Assembly: GCF_000428525.1 (NCBI RefSeq)
Contig: NZ_AUAC01000002.1
Location: forward strand, 620,001-684,000
Length of the DNA stretch: 64,000 bases
Direction: 5' to 3'
DNA from: Hellea balneolensis DSM 19091
GTDB taxonomy: Bacteria > Pseudomonadota > Alphaproteobacteria > Caulobacterales > Maricaulaceae
Made by a program: the position numbers and the translations under genes. This document shows, one piece after another, positions 50,678 through 59,710 of this stretch. Within the stretch, counting starts at the first letter, position 1, and every line of letters starts with the position of its first letter. The notes under the pieces are model-generated. The model did no database searches. It was not told the DNA's origin and saw only the letters and a program-made list of their open reading frames with translations.

Positions 50678-52078
50678 TTATTTAGCTATATTAAGCACTT
50701 GAACTTGAGTGTATTCCTCTAGGCCCTCAGCAGACTGCTCCACGCCAATGCCGGAAGATTTGAAACCGGCCATTGGAATGTGCGGGCCAATATTAATGTG
50801 CTGATTAACCCAGACACTACCGCTCTCAATTTGAACAGCTACATCAGCAGCTTTATCCACATCGGACGACCAAACAGAGGCCCCCAAACCATAATCAGAA
50901 TTGTTAGCGCGAGAAACAGCGTCATCTAAATCTGTGTACTTGATTACAGGCAAAACCGGGCCGAACTGTTCAAGATCGACAATATCGTCACCATCTGTGA
51001 CATCCCGAACAATTGTAGGGCGGATGAAGTAACCAGATTTATTCTCTACAACGCCTCCTGATACAATTTTTCCGTCTTTCTTTGCCGACTCTAGCAAATT
51101 TTTTACAAGTTCATATTGAGCTTTGTTTTGAATAGGCCCCATGGTGACCCCTTGTTCCAGCCCATCTCCTACAATTGCCGCATCAGCAATTTTTCCGAGT
51201 TCATCACACATGTCATCATAGATGTCTTCATGCACATAAGCCCGTTTAACAGCCAAACACACCTGACCCGCATTTAGAAAAGCGCCGCCATAAATCTGAG
51301 CGGCAGTTTCAGGTACATTGACATCTGGCATGACGATAGAGGGATCATTTCCGCCAAGTTCTAATGTCACTCGCTTGAGGCTTCCAGAAGAGGAAGACAT
51401 GATTTTCTTACCTGTCGCCGTAGACCCTGTGAAGCTGACCTTAGCGACATCCGGATGTCCAGTAAGTAGCGGGCCGAGGTCATTCTCATCTGTAACAATA
51501 TTAACAACACCAGCAGGAATGAACTCATTGCAAAGCTCAAGAATTTTCAAAATAGTGACTGGCGTTGTCGGTGCTGGTTTCACAACAATTGTATTGCCAG
51601 AAATCAGTGCCGGGCCGATCTTCCAGAATGGCACCAGGACTGGAAAGTTCCAAGGACATATACCAGCTACAACTCCCAGAGGGACGCGGCGCATTTGTAT
51701 CTTAAAGTCATCATCATCTTGGATTGTTCGACCTGATACTGATAGAGTAGCATAATGACGCAAATACCCTTCAGCCCATGCCATTTCGCCCATTGCTTCC
51801 GCTAGGGGTTTCCCCTGTTCTTGGGTCATTAAGCGTGCAAGCATATCGGCATTAGACGCTATAACATCGGCCATTTGATTGACCATGCCTTGCCGTTCGC
51901 TTTCTGGGCGCGCTGCCCATGCTGGGAAGGCGTTTTTTGCAGCTGAAACAGCATTATTTATATCATCTTTAGTACCTTTAGGTACAGCGGCGAAAACCTC
52001 TTCAGTGGCAGGGTTTAAAACATTAATCTTGGAATCACTTCCAACCAGTTCCCCATTTATTAGCATTTTTTGAAACAT
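50678..52078 (-). CDS. NAD(P)-dependent aldehyde dehydrogenase
   Basis: 466-residue enzyme that oxidises an aldehyde to the acid. The motifs 'CPWNFPVLVPFWKIGPALISGNTIVVKPAPTTP', 'FTGSTATGKKIMSSS', the general base in 'VTLELGGNDPSIV' and the nucleophile in 'NAGQVCLAVKRAYV' are all present. It lies downstream of the amine dehydrogenase and cytochrome genes on the same strand, and is therefore expected to oxidise the aldehyde formed from the amine. Confidence 0.94.
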   Translation of the reverse strand: MFQKMLINGELVGSDSKINVLNPATEEVFAAVPKGTKDDINNAVSAAKNAFPAWAARPESERQGMVNQMADVIASNADMLARLMTQEQGKPLAEAMGEMAWAEGYLRHYATLSVSGRTIQDDDDFKIQMRRVPLGVVAGICPWNFPVLVPFWKIGPALISGNTIVVKPAPTTPVTILKILELCNEFIPAGVVNIVTDENDLGPLLTGHPDVAKVSFTGSTATGKKIMSSSSGSLKRVTLELGGNDPSIVMPDVNVPETAAQIYGGAFLNAGQVCLAVKRAYVHEDIYDDMCDELGKIADAAIVGDGLEQGVTMGPIQNKAQYELVKNLLESAKKDGKIVSGGVVENKSGYFIRPTIVRDVTDGDDIVDLEQFGPVLPVIKYTDLDDAVSRANNSDYGLGASVWSSDVDKAADVAVQIESGSVWVNQHINIGPHIPMAGFKSSGIGVEQSAEGLEEYTQVQVLNIAK

Positions 52079-52137
52079 ACCATTTTCCTTTATATTGCTT
52101 CAGTTACGCACCTCTTCGGGCGCTTATTCAGTTATAA

Positions 52138-52668
52138 TTATTCATGTGTTTTAGACGTTATGGTCATCGCTTTTATAAGGGCAGCCCGCTGCTCTAAAAT
52201 CGTATGGTCCAGAGGTGCTTGACGATACTCCCCTATCTCTTGTGCTGTGATACCTGAAAATTTTGACGGGATATTCAAAGGGTCATATGTCAAAAACATC
52301 CAATTTACTAAATCAGCCAAGTCTTCATCTGAAAGCGGGGAATTTGTTATTCCGTTGACCTGAGATAAATACTTTCGCCCGCCAGGTACTTGTAAAAATC
52401 GAGATACATTTCCGTTCATGTTCGGCATATCCGGCCCTAGACCTACCGCCCCTGATTTATGGCATCCTTGACAATTTAGCATCCAGTTTTGCTTTGCAAG
52501 GCGAGGGTTATTAATACGAAGCTCACCGTAAGATACCTCTGAATTCACTTCTATGAACGACGGATCCTTGGGGTCTGAATTGGCCAAAGCAATAGAGCCA
52601 ATCAACAAAACCAACATAAGGGCAAAGCCAGTTTTGGTCACACCTGACGTAGTTGAACCGACACACAT
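52138..52668 (-). CDS. Periplasmic monohaem c-type cytochrome (2)
   Basis: 176 residues with a hydrophobic signal segment ('GFALMLVLLIGSIALANS') and one haem motif 'NCQGCHKSGAVGLGPDMPNMNG'; a later Met ('LVNWMFL') may be the axial ligand. The start is set by AAGGTGAT just before the ATG at 52668; one base separates it from the preceding gene. It probably carries electrons from the amine dehydrogenase to the respiratory chain. AADH-type clusters are also known to have small cytochrome genes after the light-chain gene. Confidence 0.85.
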   Translation of the reverse strand: MCVGSTTSGVTKTGFALMLVLLIGSIALANSDPKDPSFIEVNSEVSYGELRINNPRLAKQNWMLNCQGCHKSGAVGLGPDMPNMNGNVSRFLQVPGGRKYLSQVNGITNSPLSDEDLADLVNWMFLTYDPLNIPSKFSGITAQEIGEYRQAPLDHTILEQRAALIKAMTITSKTHE

Positions 52669-52669
52669 A

Positions 52670-53281
52670 TCACCTTACGCTCTCAAAAGCTGGGTCTCTA
52701 AGTTCCCTGACTTTACGGCCTGATATACGGCCATATTTAGTTTTTGTTGCTGCAACAAATTCTGGTGTATAGAGGCGCTCATCTTCTTTTAGAAAGCCGT
52801 TGAACTCTTCTAGTAAGTAATTTAATAGTGCGCTGGTTTTCTCAGGATTTAACCCCCCTTGAGCCGGCATCACGCCTTTATAGGATTGGCCGTTTACAGT
52901 GAGTTCTCCCGCAACACCATAATTAGCCACAAGCACAAGATATTCTTTACCTAAATCACTATCCATTAATGAGGCAATCTCCCCCTTAAGCGGAGGAAAG
53001 GCGCCCGGAACACCCTCACCTGTCGGCAAATGGCAAGCTGCACAACGCTTATAAAGCTTCGCTCCATCTACCCGAGTGGTATTTCTAGTGACTTTTATAG
53101 GAGCAGTAGACTGTTTCGGCGGAGCGATAACAATAGGTTCGGTCTTTGGCGGTGTTTGCGGTGGGTTAACTTTGTGCGCGCTTTTATCACCACATCCTGC
53201 TAATAAAAGAATGCTAACGCACACTATAAGCACAACCGATGTGGGCCAATCATGTTTACGATGTAAGTACGCATTAACCAT
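52670..53281 (-). CDS. Lipoprotein c-type cytochrome (1)
   Basis: 203 residues. A lipobox (LAGC) after a hydrophobic core shows lipid anchoring; a Pro/Thr-rich linker precedes a class I cytochrome c domain with haem motif 'KRCAACHLPTGEGVPGAFPPLKG' and distal 'GVMPAQGGLNPE' (Met ligand). It overlaps mauA by 8 bases. A membrane-tethered acceptor for electrons from the TTQ amine dehydrogenase is the likely role. Confidence 0.88.
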   Translation of the reverse strand: MVNAYLHRKHDWPTSVVLIVCVSILLLAGCGDKSAHKVNPPQTPPKTEPIVIAPPKQSTAPIKVTRNTTRVDGAKLYKRCAACHLPTGEGVPGAFPPLKGEIASLMDSDLGKEYLVLVANYGVAGELTVNGQSYKGVMPAQGGLNPEKTSALLNYLLEEFNGFLKEDERLYTPEFVAATKTKYGRISGRKVRELRDPAFESVR

Positions 53282-53828
53282 CTAGTGCCACTCCAATGAG
53301 AACAGCTGTAGAGCAATTATAAATCTGGCTTTCTGTTCCAAGGCACCAATTGATGTCATTATTCAACTGTGGGCGGATCATTGGACGATCCCCCTCATTG
53401 CGATTACATAGACAACGCCCACAACTGGAACGGCCACAACAATCATTATAAGAAATAATATAATTCCGGTTATCTGCAGGGTTTTGGCAAGTACCGATCC
53501 ATGTTATTGGCGACATTTCTGTACCTGGCGGACAACTACTCGCCGAGCCTCCACAACACGAACACAAGAATCCATCAATGGCGCAATACCGCCAATAATC
53601 ACAGCTCGTTGGATCACCGGGATCTTGTGGGTTACCCGTAGATTGCGCTCCAACTCCCGGGTATTTTGATGCTGACGCTGGATTGGCGTGAGCCCGATAG
53701 ACGGGCAACAACGGTACAACTGCTGTGCCTACCACAACTGTTCCAATTTTTGTTAAAAAGCCTCTTCTTGAGCTTTTATGCGCAATTTTCCGTGTGGTTT
53801 TCTCTGTTAGTTTATCTAAAAACTTCAT
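53274..53828 (-). CDS. mauA: TTQ amine dehydrogenase light (beta) subunit
   Basis: 184-residue small subunit of methylamine/aromatic amine dehydrogenase. A twin-arginine-type leader ('SSRRGFLTKIGTVVVGTAVVPLLPVYRAHA') is followed by the Cys-rich catalytic chain: 'SCDYWRYCAIDGFLCSCCGGS' contains the first TTQ Trp and 'PITWIGTCQNPADN' the second; about a dozen Cys residues for the six disulfides are present. The two Trp are cross-linked to tryptophan tryptophylquinone. Whether it is closer to MauA or AauA cannot be settled by eye. It lies after mauD and overlaps the cytochrome gene by 8 bases. Confidence 0.93.
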   Translation of the reverse strand: MKFLDKLTEKTTRKIAHKSSRRGFLTKIGTVVVGTAVVPLLPVYRAHANPASASKYPGVGAQSTGNPQDPGDPTSCDYWRYCAIDGFLCSCCGGSASSCPPGTEMSPITWIGTCQNPADNRNYIISYNDCCGRSSCGRCLCNRNEGDRPMIRPQLNNDINWCLGTESQIYNCSTAVLIGVALDG

Positions 53829-53830
53829 AT

Positions 53831-54454
53831 CTAAGCCTTTTTGTCTTGAGGTTTGCGAGAACCGCGATTTAAATACTCCTGAATAGAAGCCACGCCGTGT
53901 TCTTTAGCCTCGAATAGGCTCTCAATATGCTCACGCGTATTCACCATGCCCATTGACGCCACCAATCCATTCTCGTCTATCAACACGGCATATGGTAGCT
54001 TAGCCACGCTGTAAGCACGCCCTAAGGCTTCTGAGAGAACGTAAGGTGTATCATCCATTTTCTGCGATTTACGAATATCTTGATGGATAGATTCAAGCCC
54101 GCCATCACTAGCTAGAATTCCGTCCACCCAATCACTTTCCCTTGCTAAAGCAGAGCGCAGCGCTGGCATTAGATTTTTACAAATCGGACAATCCGGCGAT
54201 AGAAAGAACAATAAAGTCGACCGACCATTCGTTTCTGTCGATCCAATTTTTATGCTATCCCCATCAATTGTTTGCACAGGAACCATAGGGGCTTTTGACC
54301 CCACCTTTAATGTTTCATTCATAGACAACGCTCCAGCTGGCGCTATGCGCTCATGTAAAACGCCCACTTGCCTTGCGAGTGCAAGGCATAGCGTGCCAAT
54401 GATAATAACGGCGCCCCATAAGAGCACTTGAGATACGATTAGAGCCTCAAACAT
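53831..54454 (-). CDS. mauD: MauD-like thioredoxin-fold protein
   Basis: 207 residues with an N-terminal membrane anchor ('LIVSQVLLWGAVIIIGTLCLALARQVGVLHERIAPAGAL') and a periplasmic thioredoxin-like domain with the redox motif in 'LFFLSPDCPICKNLMPAL' (CPIC). MauD is needed to form the disulfides of, and stabilise, the light subunit. Overlaps mauE by 8 bases and lies 2 bp before mauA. Confidence 0.93.
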   Translation of the reverse strand: MFEALIVSQVLLWGAVIIIGTLCLALARQVGVLHERIAPAGALSMNETLKVGSKAPMVPVQTIDGDSIKIGSTETNGRSTLLFFLSPDCPICKNLMPALRSALARESDWVDGILASDGGLESIHQDIRKSQKMDDTPYVLSEALGRAYSVAKLPYAVLIDENGLVASMGMVNTREHIESLFEAKEHGVASIQEYLNRGSRKPQDKKA

Positions 54455-54986
54455 AACCCGTCGCTTTCATTTTTTGAAAATTTGAATAAAGGGAGATAAC
54501 CGCCAAGAATGACACAGATAAAAAAGCAAGAGCCAAGACTACATTTACCCAATCCAACAGCCCCAAATGACGAGAGCCTGTCGGTATTAGCATCGTCATC
54601 ATAGCTGCCATCAATAGAAGGTTACGATAAATATAAGACTTCATCTTACCACCGCCATCACCAGAGCCCTCACCCCAATGACAACCACAATCGCTCAGCT
54701 CATGACCACGCAAAGTGTTAAATATGAGAAGTAAAGTATATACCGCGAGAAGAGCGACACTACCAAAAAGACCGATGCTTGATTTCAGAGCTAAAGCTGC
54801 AGCTACTGAAATTTCAATTACAGGTACAGCCATAGCCATCAAACCAATCAAGCGCTTTGGAAAAAGCTCATAACCTGTCAAAACCTGTATAAACCATTGA
54901 AAATTATTGAGCTTGTGAAGCCCAGACAAAGCCCAAAAAATAGCGAACCCTAGAGACACTGGCATCAATATGAGCGGATCAATCAT
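54447..54986 (-). CDS. mauE: MauE-like membrane protein
   Basis: 179-residue protein with four or five membrane helices. 'LSGLHKLNNFQWFIQVLTGYELFPKRLIGLMAMAVPVIEISVA' and 'LRGHELSDCGCHWGEGSGDG' match the MauE family, including a CGC Cys pair. It is required with MauD for maturation of the light subunit. Located between mauB and mauD, the same order as in known mau/aau clusters. Confidence 0.92.
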   Translation of the reverse strand: MIDPLILMPVSLGFAIFWALSGLHKLNNFQWFIQVLTGYELFPKRLIGLMAMAVPVIEISVAAALALKSSIGLFGSVALLAVYTLLLIFNTLRGHELSDCGCHWGEGSGDGGGKMKSYIYRNLLLMAAMMTMLIPTGSRHLGLLDWVNVVLALAFLSVSFLAVISLYSNFQKMKATGYV

Positions 54987-54992
54987 GATCTT

Positions 54993-56201
54993 TTATTTCG
55001 CTGCATGAAGAAGAAAGGGCGTTGCCGTATCATTGACGATAATCGACCGCTGTAAGTTGCCATCAAAAGAATAAACCTCAAGACCCATTTCTAAATTTGT
55101 GACAACAAGGTGACCATCAGCCCCCCTAGTCGCTTCGATCGATAGTCCGCCTTTATCGAGCTTTATGGCGCCAATTTTCTTTTTAGCTTCGACGTCAAAA
55201 ATCCAGACTTCGGAGCCCCCTGCTTTATGGCTGCCTTCTTCGCCGTTATTTTGCATCAAAACGAAAAGGTTTCCGTTTGGCTGAGCCGTCACAACTTGCC
55301 ACCCGCTCGGTCTCCAGTTATCTTTCCTTTCTGCAGGAGTGACTAAGGACCATTCTTCCAATGGGATAGCCTGCTCAGTGCCGACACTAATGGGGCGCAC
55401 ATTTCCTGTAAATGTTGGAAAATATTGCGTATTTCCCACACGGGCCGACTTCATAAACATTGCATCATCATCAATGTCGTTAAACGACTCACTTATTGTC
55501 CGCGAAACATCAGCTCCATCAATAACAAATGATGCGACCTTGCCGTCACCGCATAAAGTCGCAAATGCGGCCCCCCTTAACGGGAAGGTCAACGCACATC
55601 CAGGAGTAGGAATTTCAGTGACAATTTCTCGGCTTACCATATCAATCACTGAAATTGACGACGCCGGCGTAAAGTTCCACAGGAGTGCTAGCTTCTCATC
55701 ATTGATTAGCTGCAAGGACCCTTTTTGAATAACTGATTGCCCTCGCTTTCCGCCCGGCAAGAGAATTTCATCTTTTATATTCAACGTCGCCATATCATAA
55801 ATCGTCAGCACATCGGTCTTTTTGCCGTGAGTGCCGCGTGAATAATAAGTTTCAGAAACATACAGCTCATTCCGGCTCTTTGACTGAGCGAACGAAGCCA
55901 TTTGCGCCGCATTGATCATGCCTTTAAATTCGAGTGTATCAGCAGCCGTATCTATAATATTGATATTCCCATCCAAGATCGAATAGAAATTCATATTATG
56001 AGCAAAAATATAATTCGAAGGATAATCGGACGGTAATTCCTGCACCAAACCCACCTCTTCGATTTCAAGCTCCGGCAAACCTTCAAACTCACTGGAAACC
56101 ACAACTCCGTCACTAGCAGAACTATTGGACTTTGGGCGCTCACCTTCTACGCATGCAGCTAATGACGTCGTTAACATTAATCCGAGAATGAATTTTCGCA
56201 T
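54993..56201 (-). CDS. mauB: TTQ amine dehydrogenase heavy (alpha) subunit, lipoprotein form
   Basis: 402-residue seven-bladed beta-propeller subunit. Repeating blades are visible ('DVLTIYDMATLNIKDEILLPGGKRG', 'SISVIDMVSREIVTEIPTPGCALTFPLRGAAFATLCGDG', 'SEVWIFDVEAKKKIGAIKL'), typical of MauB/AauB. Unlike soluble homologues it has a clear lipobox (LAAC at about residue 17), so it should be tethered to the membrane. First gene of the mauBEDA-cytochromes-ALDH operon, with an operator-overlapped promoter 77 bp upstream. The amine substrate is not known. Confidence 0.92.
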   Translation of the reverse strand: MRKFILGLMLTTSLAACVEGERPKSNSSASDGVVVSSEFEGLPELEIEEVGLVQELPSDYPSNYIFAHNMNFYSILDGNINIIDTAADTLEFKGMINAAQMASFAQSKSRNELYVSETYYSRGTHGKKTDVLTIYDMATLNIKDEILLPGGKRGQSVIQKGSLQLINDEKLALLWNFTPASSISVIDMVSREIVTEIPTPGCALTFPLRGAAFATLCGDGKVASFVIDGADVSRTISESFNDIDDDAMFMKSARVGNTQYFPTFTGNVRPISVGTEQAIPLEEWSLVTPAERKDNWRPSGWQVVTAQPNGNLFVLMQNNGEEGSHKAGGSEVWIFDVEAKKKIGAIKLDKGGLSIEATRGADGHLVVTNLEMGLEVYSFDGNLQRSIIVNDTATPFLLHAAK

Positions 56202-56277
56202 ATTTAACCCTCAATGCAGTGGCGAACACTTAGTTCTCGCCCAGAATCTACTGATATTTAACATCACTTGATTTCAA

Positions 56278-56315
56278 TTTTATACATATGTACAAAATTG
56301 GTCAATAGTATAATG
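56278..56315 (-). promoter_or_regulatory. mauB promoter with overlapping palindromic operator
   Basis: TTTTATACATATGTACAAAA (56278-56297) is a near-perfect palindrome. On the minus strand TTGACC and, 17 bp later, TAAAAT form a plausible -35/-10 pair with the palindrome covering the spacer and -10. Next to it TTGGTCAATAGTATAATG (56298-56315) resembles the 18-bp repeats in front of the TonB/TetR genes. The arrangement fits repression relieved by an inducer. Confidence 0.65.
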
Positions 56316-56391
56316 TTATAAAATTAATACCTTCAACTTGACTGAAATGTAGTCAAGAAAACAACACCGCGATCAGAGCACTTAACCAGAA

Positions 56392-56421
56392 ATAAAATAT
56401 ACCCCAGACCAAGCCTGGGGT
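56392..56421 (-). terminator. Terminator after the TonB receptor gene
   Basis: On the minus strand ACCCCAG-N7-CTGGGGT (56401-56421) is followed by ATATTTTATTT. It lies 58 bp after the TonB receptor stop and separates it from the mauB promoter. Confidence 0.8.
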
Positions 56422-56478
56422 TCAGTCGATTTAGTAAGGCACTGGCATATTGCAGCGTATTTTTTATGCTAAATGAAT

Positions 56479-58830
56479 TTAGAAATCGACGTTAAGTGAG
56501 ACATTCCACATCCGTGGACGCCCATAATATTGTTCAATCATCCCGAAAAAACCGCCTGCGTCTAACGTTCCCGACAGATCGAATGTTTGAACAAGATATT
56601 CCTCTCCAAATATATTGCTTACACCTACTGCCAAATCCCATGGCTGCTCTTCTGGAGATAAAGTCACGGAACCATTTACAACAGCGTATCCATCCTCGAT
56701 GGAACTCGCAGCCCCAGATAAGTTGAATACGTGCTCAGAACGATATTCAGCATCCGCTTGAAACGCTACGCTATAATCATTACTTACAGGAACTTCATAC
56801 CGAACAAGTCCGTTCAGGTTCCATTCCGGTGTCTGCACAGGGACAATATCACCCTGGCGGAATGCAGCTGAGATTAAACTTCCATCGGATGCAATTGCAT
56901 CTGTGTTGACACCAGCCACGTCAGAAACGTTTGAATTAATGTACCCAACTCCCAAGAGAACATCCAAACCTTCAGCAGGATTAGCCTGCAATTCCGCCTC
57001 AAAGCCATAATTTTCAGCGTTCGCATTTTGAGTAAATGTGTCAAGTCCAATTATAGAGAAGGCTTGATAGTCTGTGTAATCATAGAAATAAGCCGAGGCA
57101 TTCAACCTGGCCCTTCCGTCGGCAAAAGTTTTCTTAAACCCTGCTTCATAGGCGTTGAGAGTCTCAGGCTCGTATTCATAAAAGCTTGCATCAATAATAC
57201 CAGGTAATAAAGGCGCATTAAAACCGCCCCCACGTACCCCACGGTTATACCCGCCATAAAGCAATAGATCATCATTCACTTGATAATTAAGCACAGCTCT
57301 CAATGACCACATTTCATCAGACCGATCTCCTGTAAATGAAGGTACAAGATCGGGTGCGATTAGCTGAGTACGCGGATCGCGCCCACTTGTTGCATTTTCA
57401 TCAAACAACACGCCATTATTATTATACTGAAAGTCTTTACTCTCACTAATAAAACGTCCGCCCAAAATCAAAGTAAGTTGATCACTAAGATCATAATCAA
57501 CTTGACCAAAAATTGAGAAAGATTCCGTCTCTTGCGTATATGGATTGTCTACACCATTGAAACCGGCATTAGCGACTTCTGCATCCAGATTATCAAAGTC
57601 GACATTACTTGGGTTTTGTCCTGACAACAAATTGACAAAGTTTGCTATGAAGCCCGGCGCTATACCGCCATTTTGATCATCAATATCTATATTAATATAG
57701 TAGCCACCCGCCACCCATTTAAACTTATCAGCACTTCCAGAAAGCCTGATTTCCTGTGAGAACTGCTTAGCGTCTGTTGTAAGAAAAAAATTAAAGAAAT
57801 TAAATGGTGAAGCATCGGAATCCTCAATATAATCTCGGTCTGTTGATTGATAATCGGTGATTGAAGTTAACTCCAAGCTATCACCGAATCTGTAATTACC
57901 TGTTGCCGTAAAACTGTAGGTTTCTAGCTGGTTGCGACCTGGAAAATCATACGAACCCGCGTAAATATCACCATCAAGATCCGTATATCCACCGATAGCT
58001 GGATTAGGTGATGACGGCTGCCCTGCTCCTGTAGGCAGTGGGGCACTGACATATTCAAAGAAACCAGTCCGAATATCTTGAGAACCATAACGAGCCGCCA
58101 ACAATAAATCAAAATCATCAGTTGGCTTAAAACTCAACTGCGCCCGACCCGCCACATCATTTGCATTATTCAGACTTCTGTCTGGACGAAGTCTATTTTC
58201 GACATAGCCATCGCCCTGATGAGTTGCAAATGAAACACGTGCAGCAACTGTATCACTGATAGGGGCGTTTAGCGCGCCTTGAACTTTAATTCGATCGTAG
58301 CTCCCGTATGACGCATTCACGTAGCCCCCAAATTCCTCTTGAGGCTTGACTGAAATATAATGAACTAGCCCGCCCGTTGCATTTCTTCCAAACAGCGTCC
58401 CTTGCGGCCCACGCAAAATCTCTACACGTTCCGTATCAAAAAGTTGAAATCCGCTGCCTGATGATTGACTGATATAAGTTTCATCCACATATAGCGCCAC
58501 TGGGCTCTCAACATTAGTGGTGAAGTCCGAATTAGAAGCTCCACGGATCGCAACGGAATAATTTGACTCTCCATTTGGCTGCACAGTGCTCACACCCGGA
58601 GCTAGAGCGGTAATCTGCTGGGCATTTGTATACCCCAAAGCTTTGATTTGCTTCTCACTCAGCGCCGTAACAGAAATCGCAACATCTTGCACAGATTCTG
58701 CTCTCTTGGTTGCTGTGACGATGATTTCATCCTCAAATACCTGCGCATAAGCAGGGCTAGACAAACCTATCCCTACCAACACGGGTATAACAGCAGCTCC
58801 ATTTAACCAATTTAATTTAGTACGTTCCAC
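56479..58830 (-). CDS. TonB-dependent outer-membrane receptor
   Basis: 783 residues if started at the GTG at 58830, which has AGGGGA at good spacing; the longer frame to 58872 adds 14 residues. Signal peptide ends 'SSPAYA'. The TonB-box/plug region 'EDEIIVTATKRAESVQDVAISVTALSEKQIKALG' and 'RVEILRGPQGTLFGRNATGGLVHYISVKP' is followed by a beta-barrel ending in 'RMWNVSLNVDF' with C-terminal Phe. Placed upstream of the amine dehydrogenase operon and divergent from a TetR gene; it may bring the substrate across the outer membrane. Confidence 0.94.
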   Translation of the reverse strand: MERTKLNWLNGAAVIPVLVGIGLSSPAYAQVFEDEIIVTATKRAESVQDVAISVTALSEKQIKALGYTNAQQITALAPGVSTVQPNGESNYSVAIRGASNSDFTTNVESPVALYVDETYISQSSGSGFQLFDTERVEILRGPQGTLFGRNATGGLVHYISVKPQEEFGGYVNASYGSYDRIKVQGALNAPISDTVAARVSFATHQGDGYVENRLRPDRSLNNANDVAGRAQLSFKPTDDFDLLLAARYGSQDIRTGFFEYVSAPLPTGAGQPSSPNPAIGGYTDLDGDIYAGSYDFPGRNQLETYSFTATGNYRFGDSLELTSITDYQSTDRDYIEDSDASPFNFFNFFLTTDAKQFSQEIRLSGSADKFKWVAGGYYINIDIDDQNGGIAPGFIANFVNLLSGQNPSNVDFDNLDAEVANAGFNGVDNPYTQETESFSIFGQVDYDLSDQLTLILGGRFISESKDFQYNNNGVLFDENATSGRDPRTQLIAPDLVPSFTGDRSDEMWSLRAVLNYQVNDDLLLYGGYNRGVRGGGFNAPLLPGIIDASFYEYEPETLNAYEAGFKKTFADGRARLNASAYFYDYTDYQAFSIIGLDTFTQNANAENYGFEAELQANPAEGLDVLLGVGYINSNVSDVAGVNTDAIASDGSLISAAFRQGDIVPVQTPEWNLNGLVRYEVPVSNDYSVAFQADAEYRSEHVFNLSGAASSIEDGYAVVNGSVTLSPEEQPWDLAVGVSNIFGEEYLVQTFDLSGTLDAGGFFGMIEQYYGRPRMWNVSLNVDF

Positions 58831-58891
58831 GAGAGTCCCCTTTTTGACTTTATATATCATTAACAATACCAATTAGGACATATAACCAAAC

Positions 58892-58927
58892 TTGGTCAAG
58901 TGTATTATTTTGGTCAATCGTACTATT
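58892..58927. promoter_or_regulatory. Two tandem 18-bp repeats in the TonB/TetR intergenic region
   Basis: TTGGTCAAGTGTATTATT (58892-58909) and TTGGTCAATCGTACTATT (58910-58927) follow directly on each other; 15 of 18 positions agree. On the minus strand each contains TTGACC, which can serve as a -35 element for the receptor gene. A related sequence occurs at the mauB promoter. They may be regulator sites, promoter elements or both. Confidence 0.6.
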
Positions 58928-59003
58928 TTAATAATTGTAACATATTTACTACACACCACGAATTTTTGTTAGATTAATTTCTATTCGGTGCTAGCTTATC
59001 CCA

Positions 59004-59684
59004 ATGGAAACACATCCTCTATATGGCGAACTGAAAATCACTCGCAAAAAATCGGGCTATTCACGTGGAAAGAATGGTTACGAACATATTTTGTTCGCAA
59101 CTTTAAATATATTGATAGAAGAAGGGTACAACTCTATCAGTTTTCGAAATATTGCAAAAGCTTGCGATATGAATGTTGGAAATGTAAATTATTACTTTTC
59201 ATCGAAACAAGAATTAATCAGACAATTACTCGAAGCGATCATCGGCCATTACGAAGATGAATTTGACAAAAGTCTTGATCAAGATGGTATCGCTGCTGAA
59301 GATCGGCTAAGGGCTTATATCACAATTGTGTTAGAGGATATAAAGACAAAAAAGACAACGCGGTTGTTTCCAGAACTTTGGGTCCTTGCTAACCAAGACT
59401 CTTTTGTAGCGGACAGAGTAGAAGCCCTATATCGTCGCGCTCGTACTTATCTGAATAAAATAATATTAGATCTTAATCCCGACCTCCCTGCAAAAGAACG
59501 CGAAACACTCGCGCTTTTTCTATCTGCATCAATGGAGGGCATGACTACTTTCGCCGGATATAATAAACCGTGGGCCGATCATATGGAATTGATCATCAAT
59601 ATAACAACGAAGTCTTTTCTTGATCTCGTAAAAAACATTACAGTCAATGATATATCGGCTCTCAGCAATTCGAAAAAATCTTGA
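59004..59684 (+). CDS. TetR-family transcriptional regulator
   Basis: 226 residues. The N-terminal helix-turn-helix domain 'HILFATLNILIEEGYNSISFRNIAKACDMNVGNVNYYFSSKQELIRQLLEAII' (about residues 28-80) is typical TetR, and the C-terminal helical domain would bind an inducer. It is divergent from the TonB receptor and central in the catabolic island, so it is the best candidate for regulator of the receptor, mau and transporter units. The start has no strong ribosome site and could lie elsewhere nearby. Confidence 0.9.
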   Translation: METHPLYGELKITRKKSGYSRGKNGYEHILFATLNILIEEGYNSISFRNIAKACDMNVGNVNYYFSSKQELIRQLLEAIIGHYEDEFDKSLDQDGIAAEDRLRAYITIVLEDIKTKKTTRLFPELWVLANQDSFVADRVEALYRRARTYLNKIILDLNPDLPAKERETLALFLSASMEGMTTFAGYNKPWADHMELIINITTKSFLDLVKNITVNDISALSNSKKS

Positions 59685-59710
59685 TTGTATATCCAAGCCT
59701 AGAGCATTAC

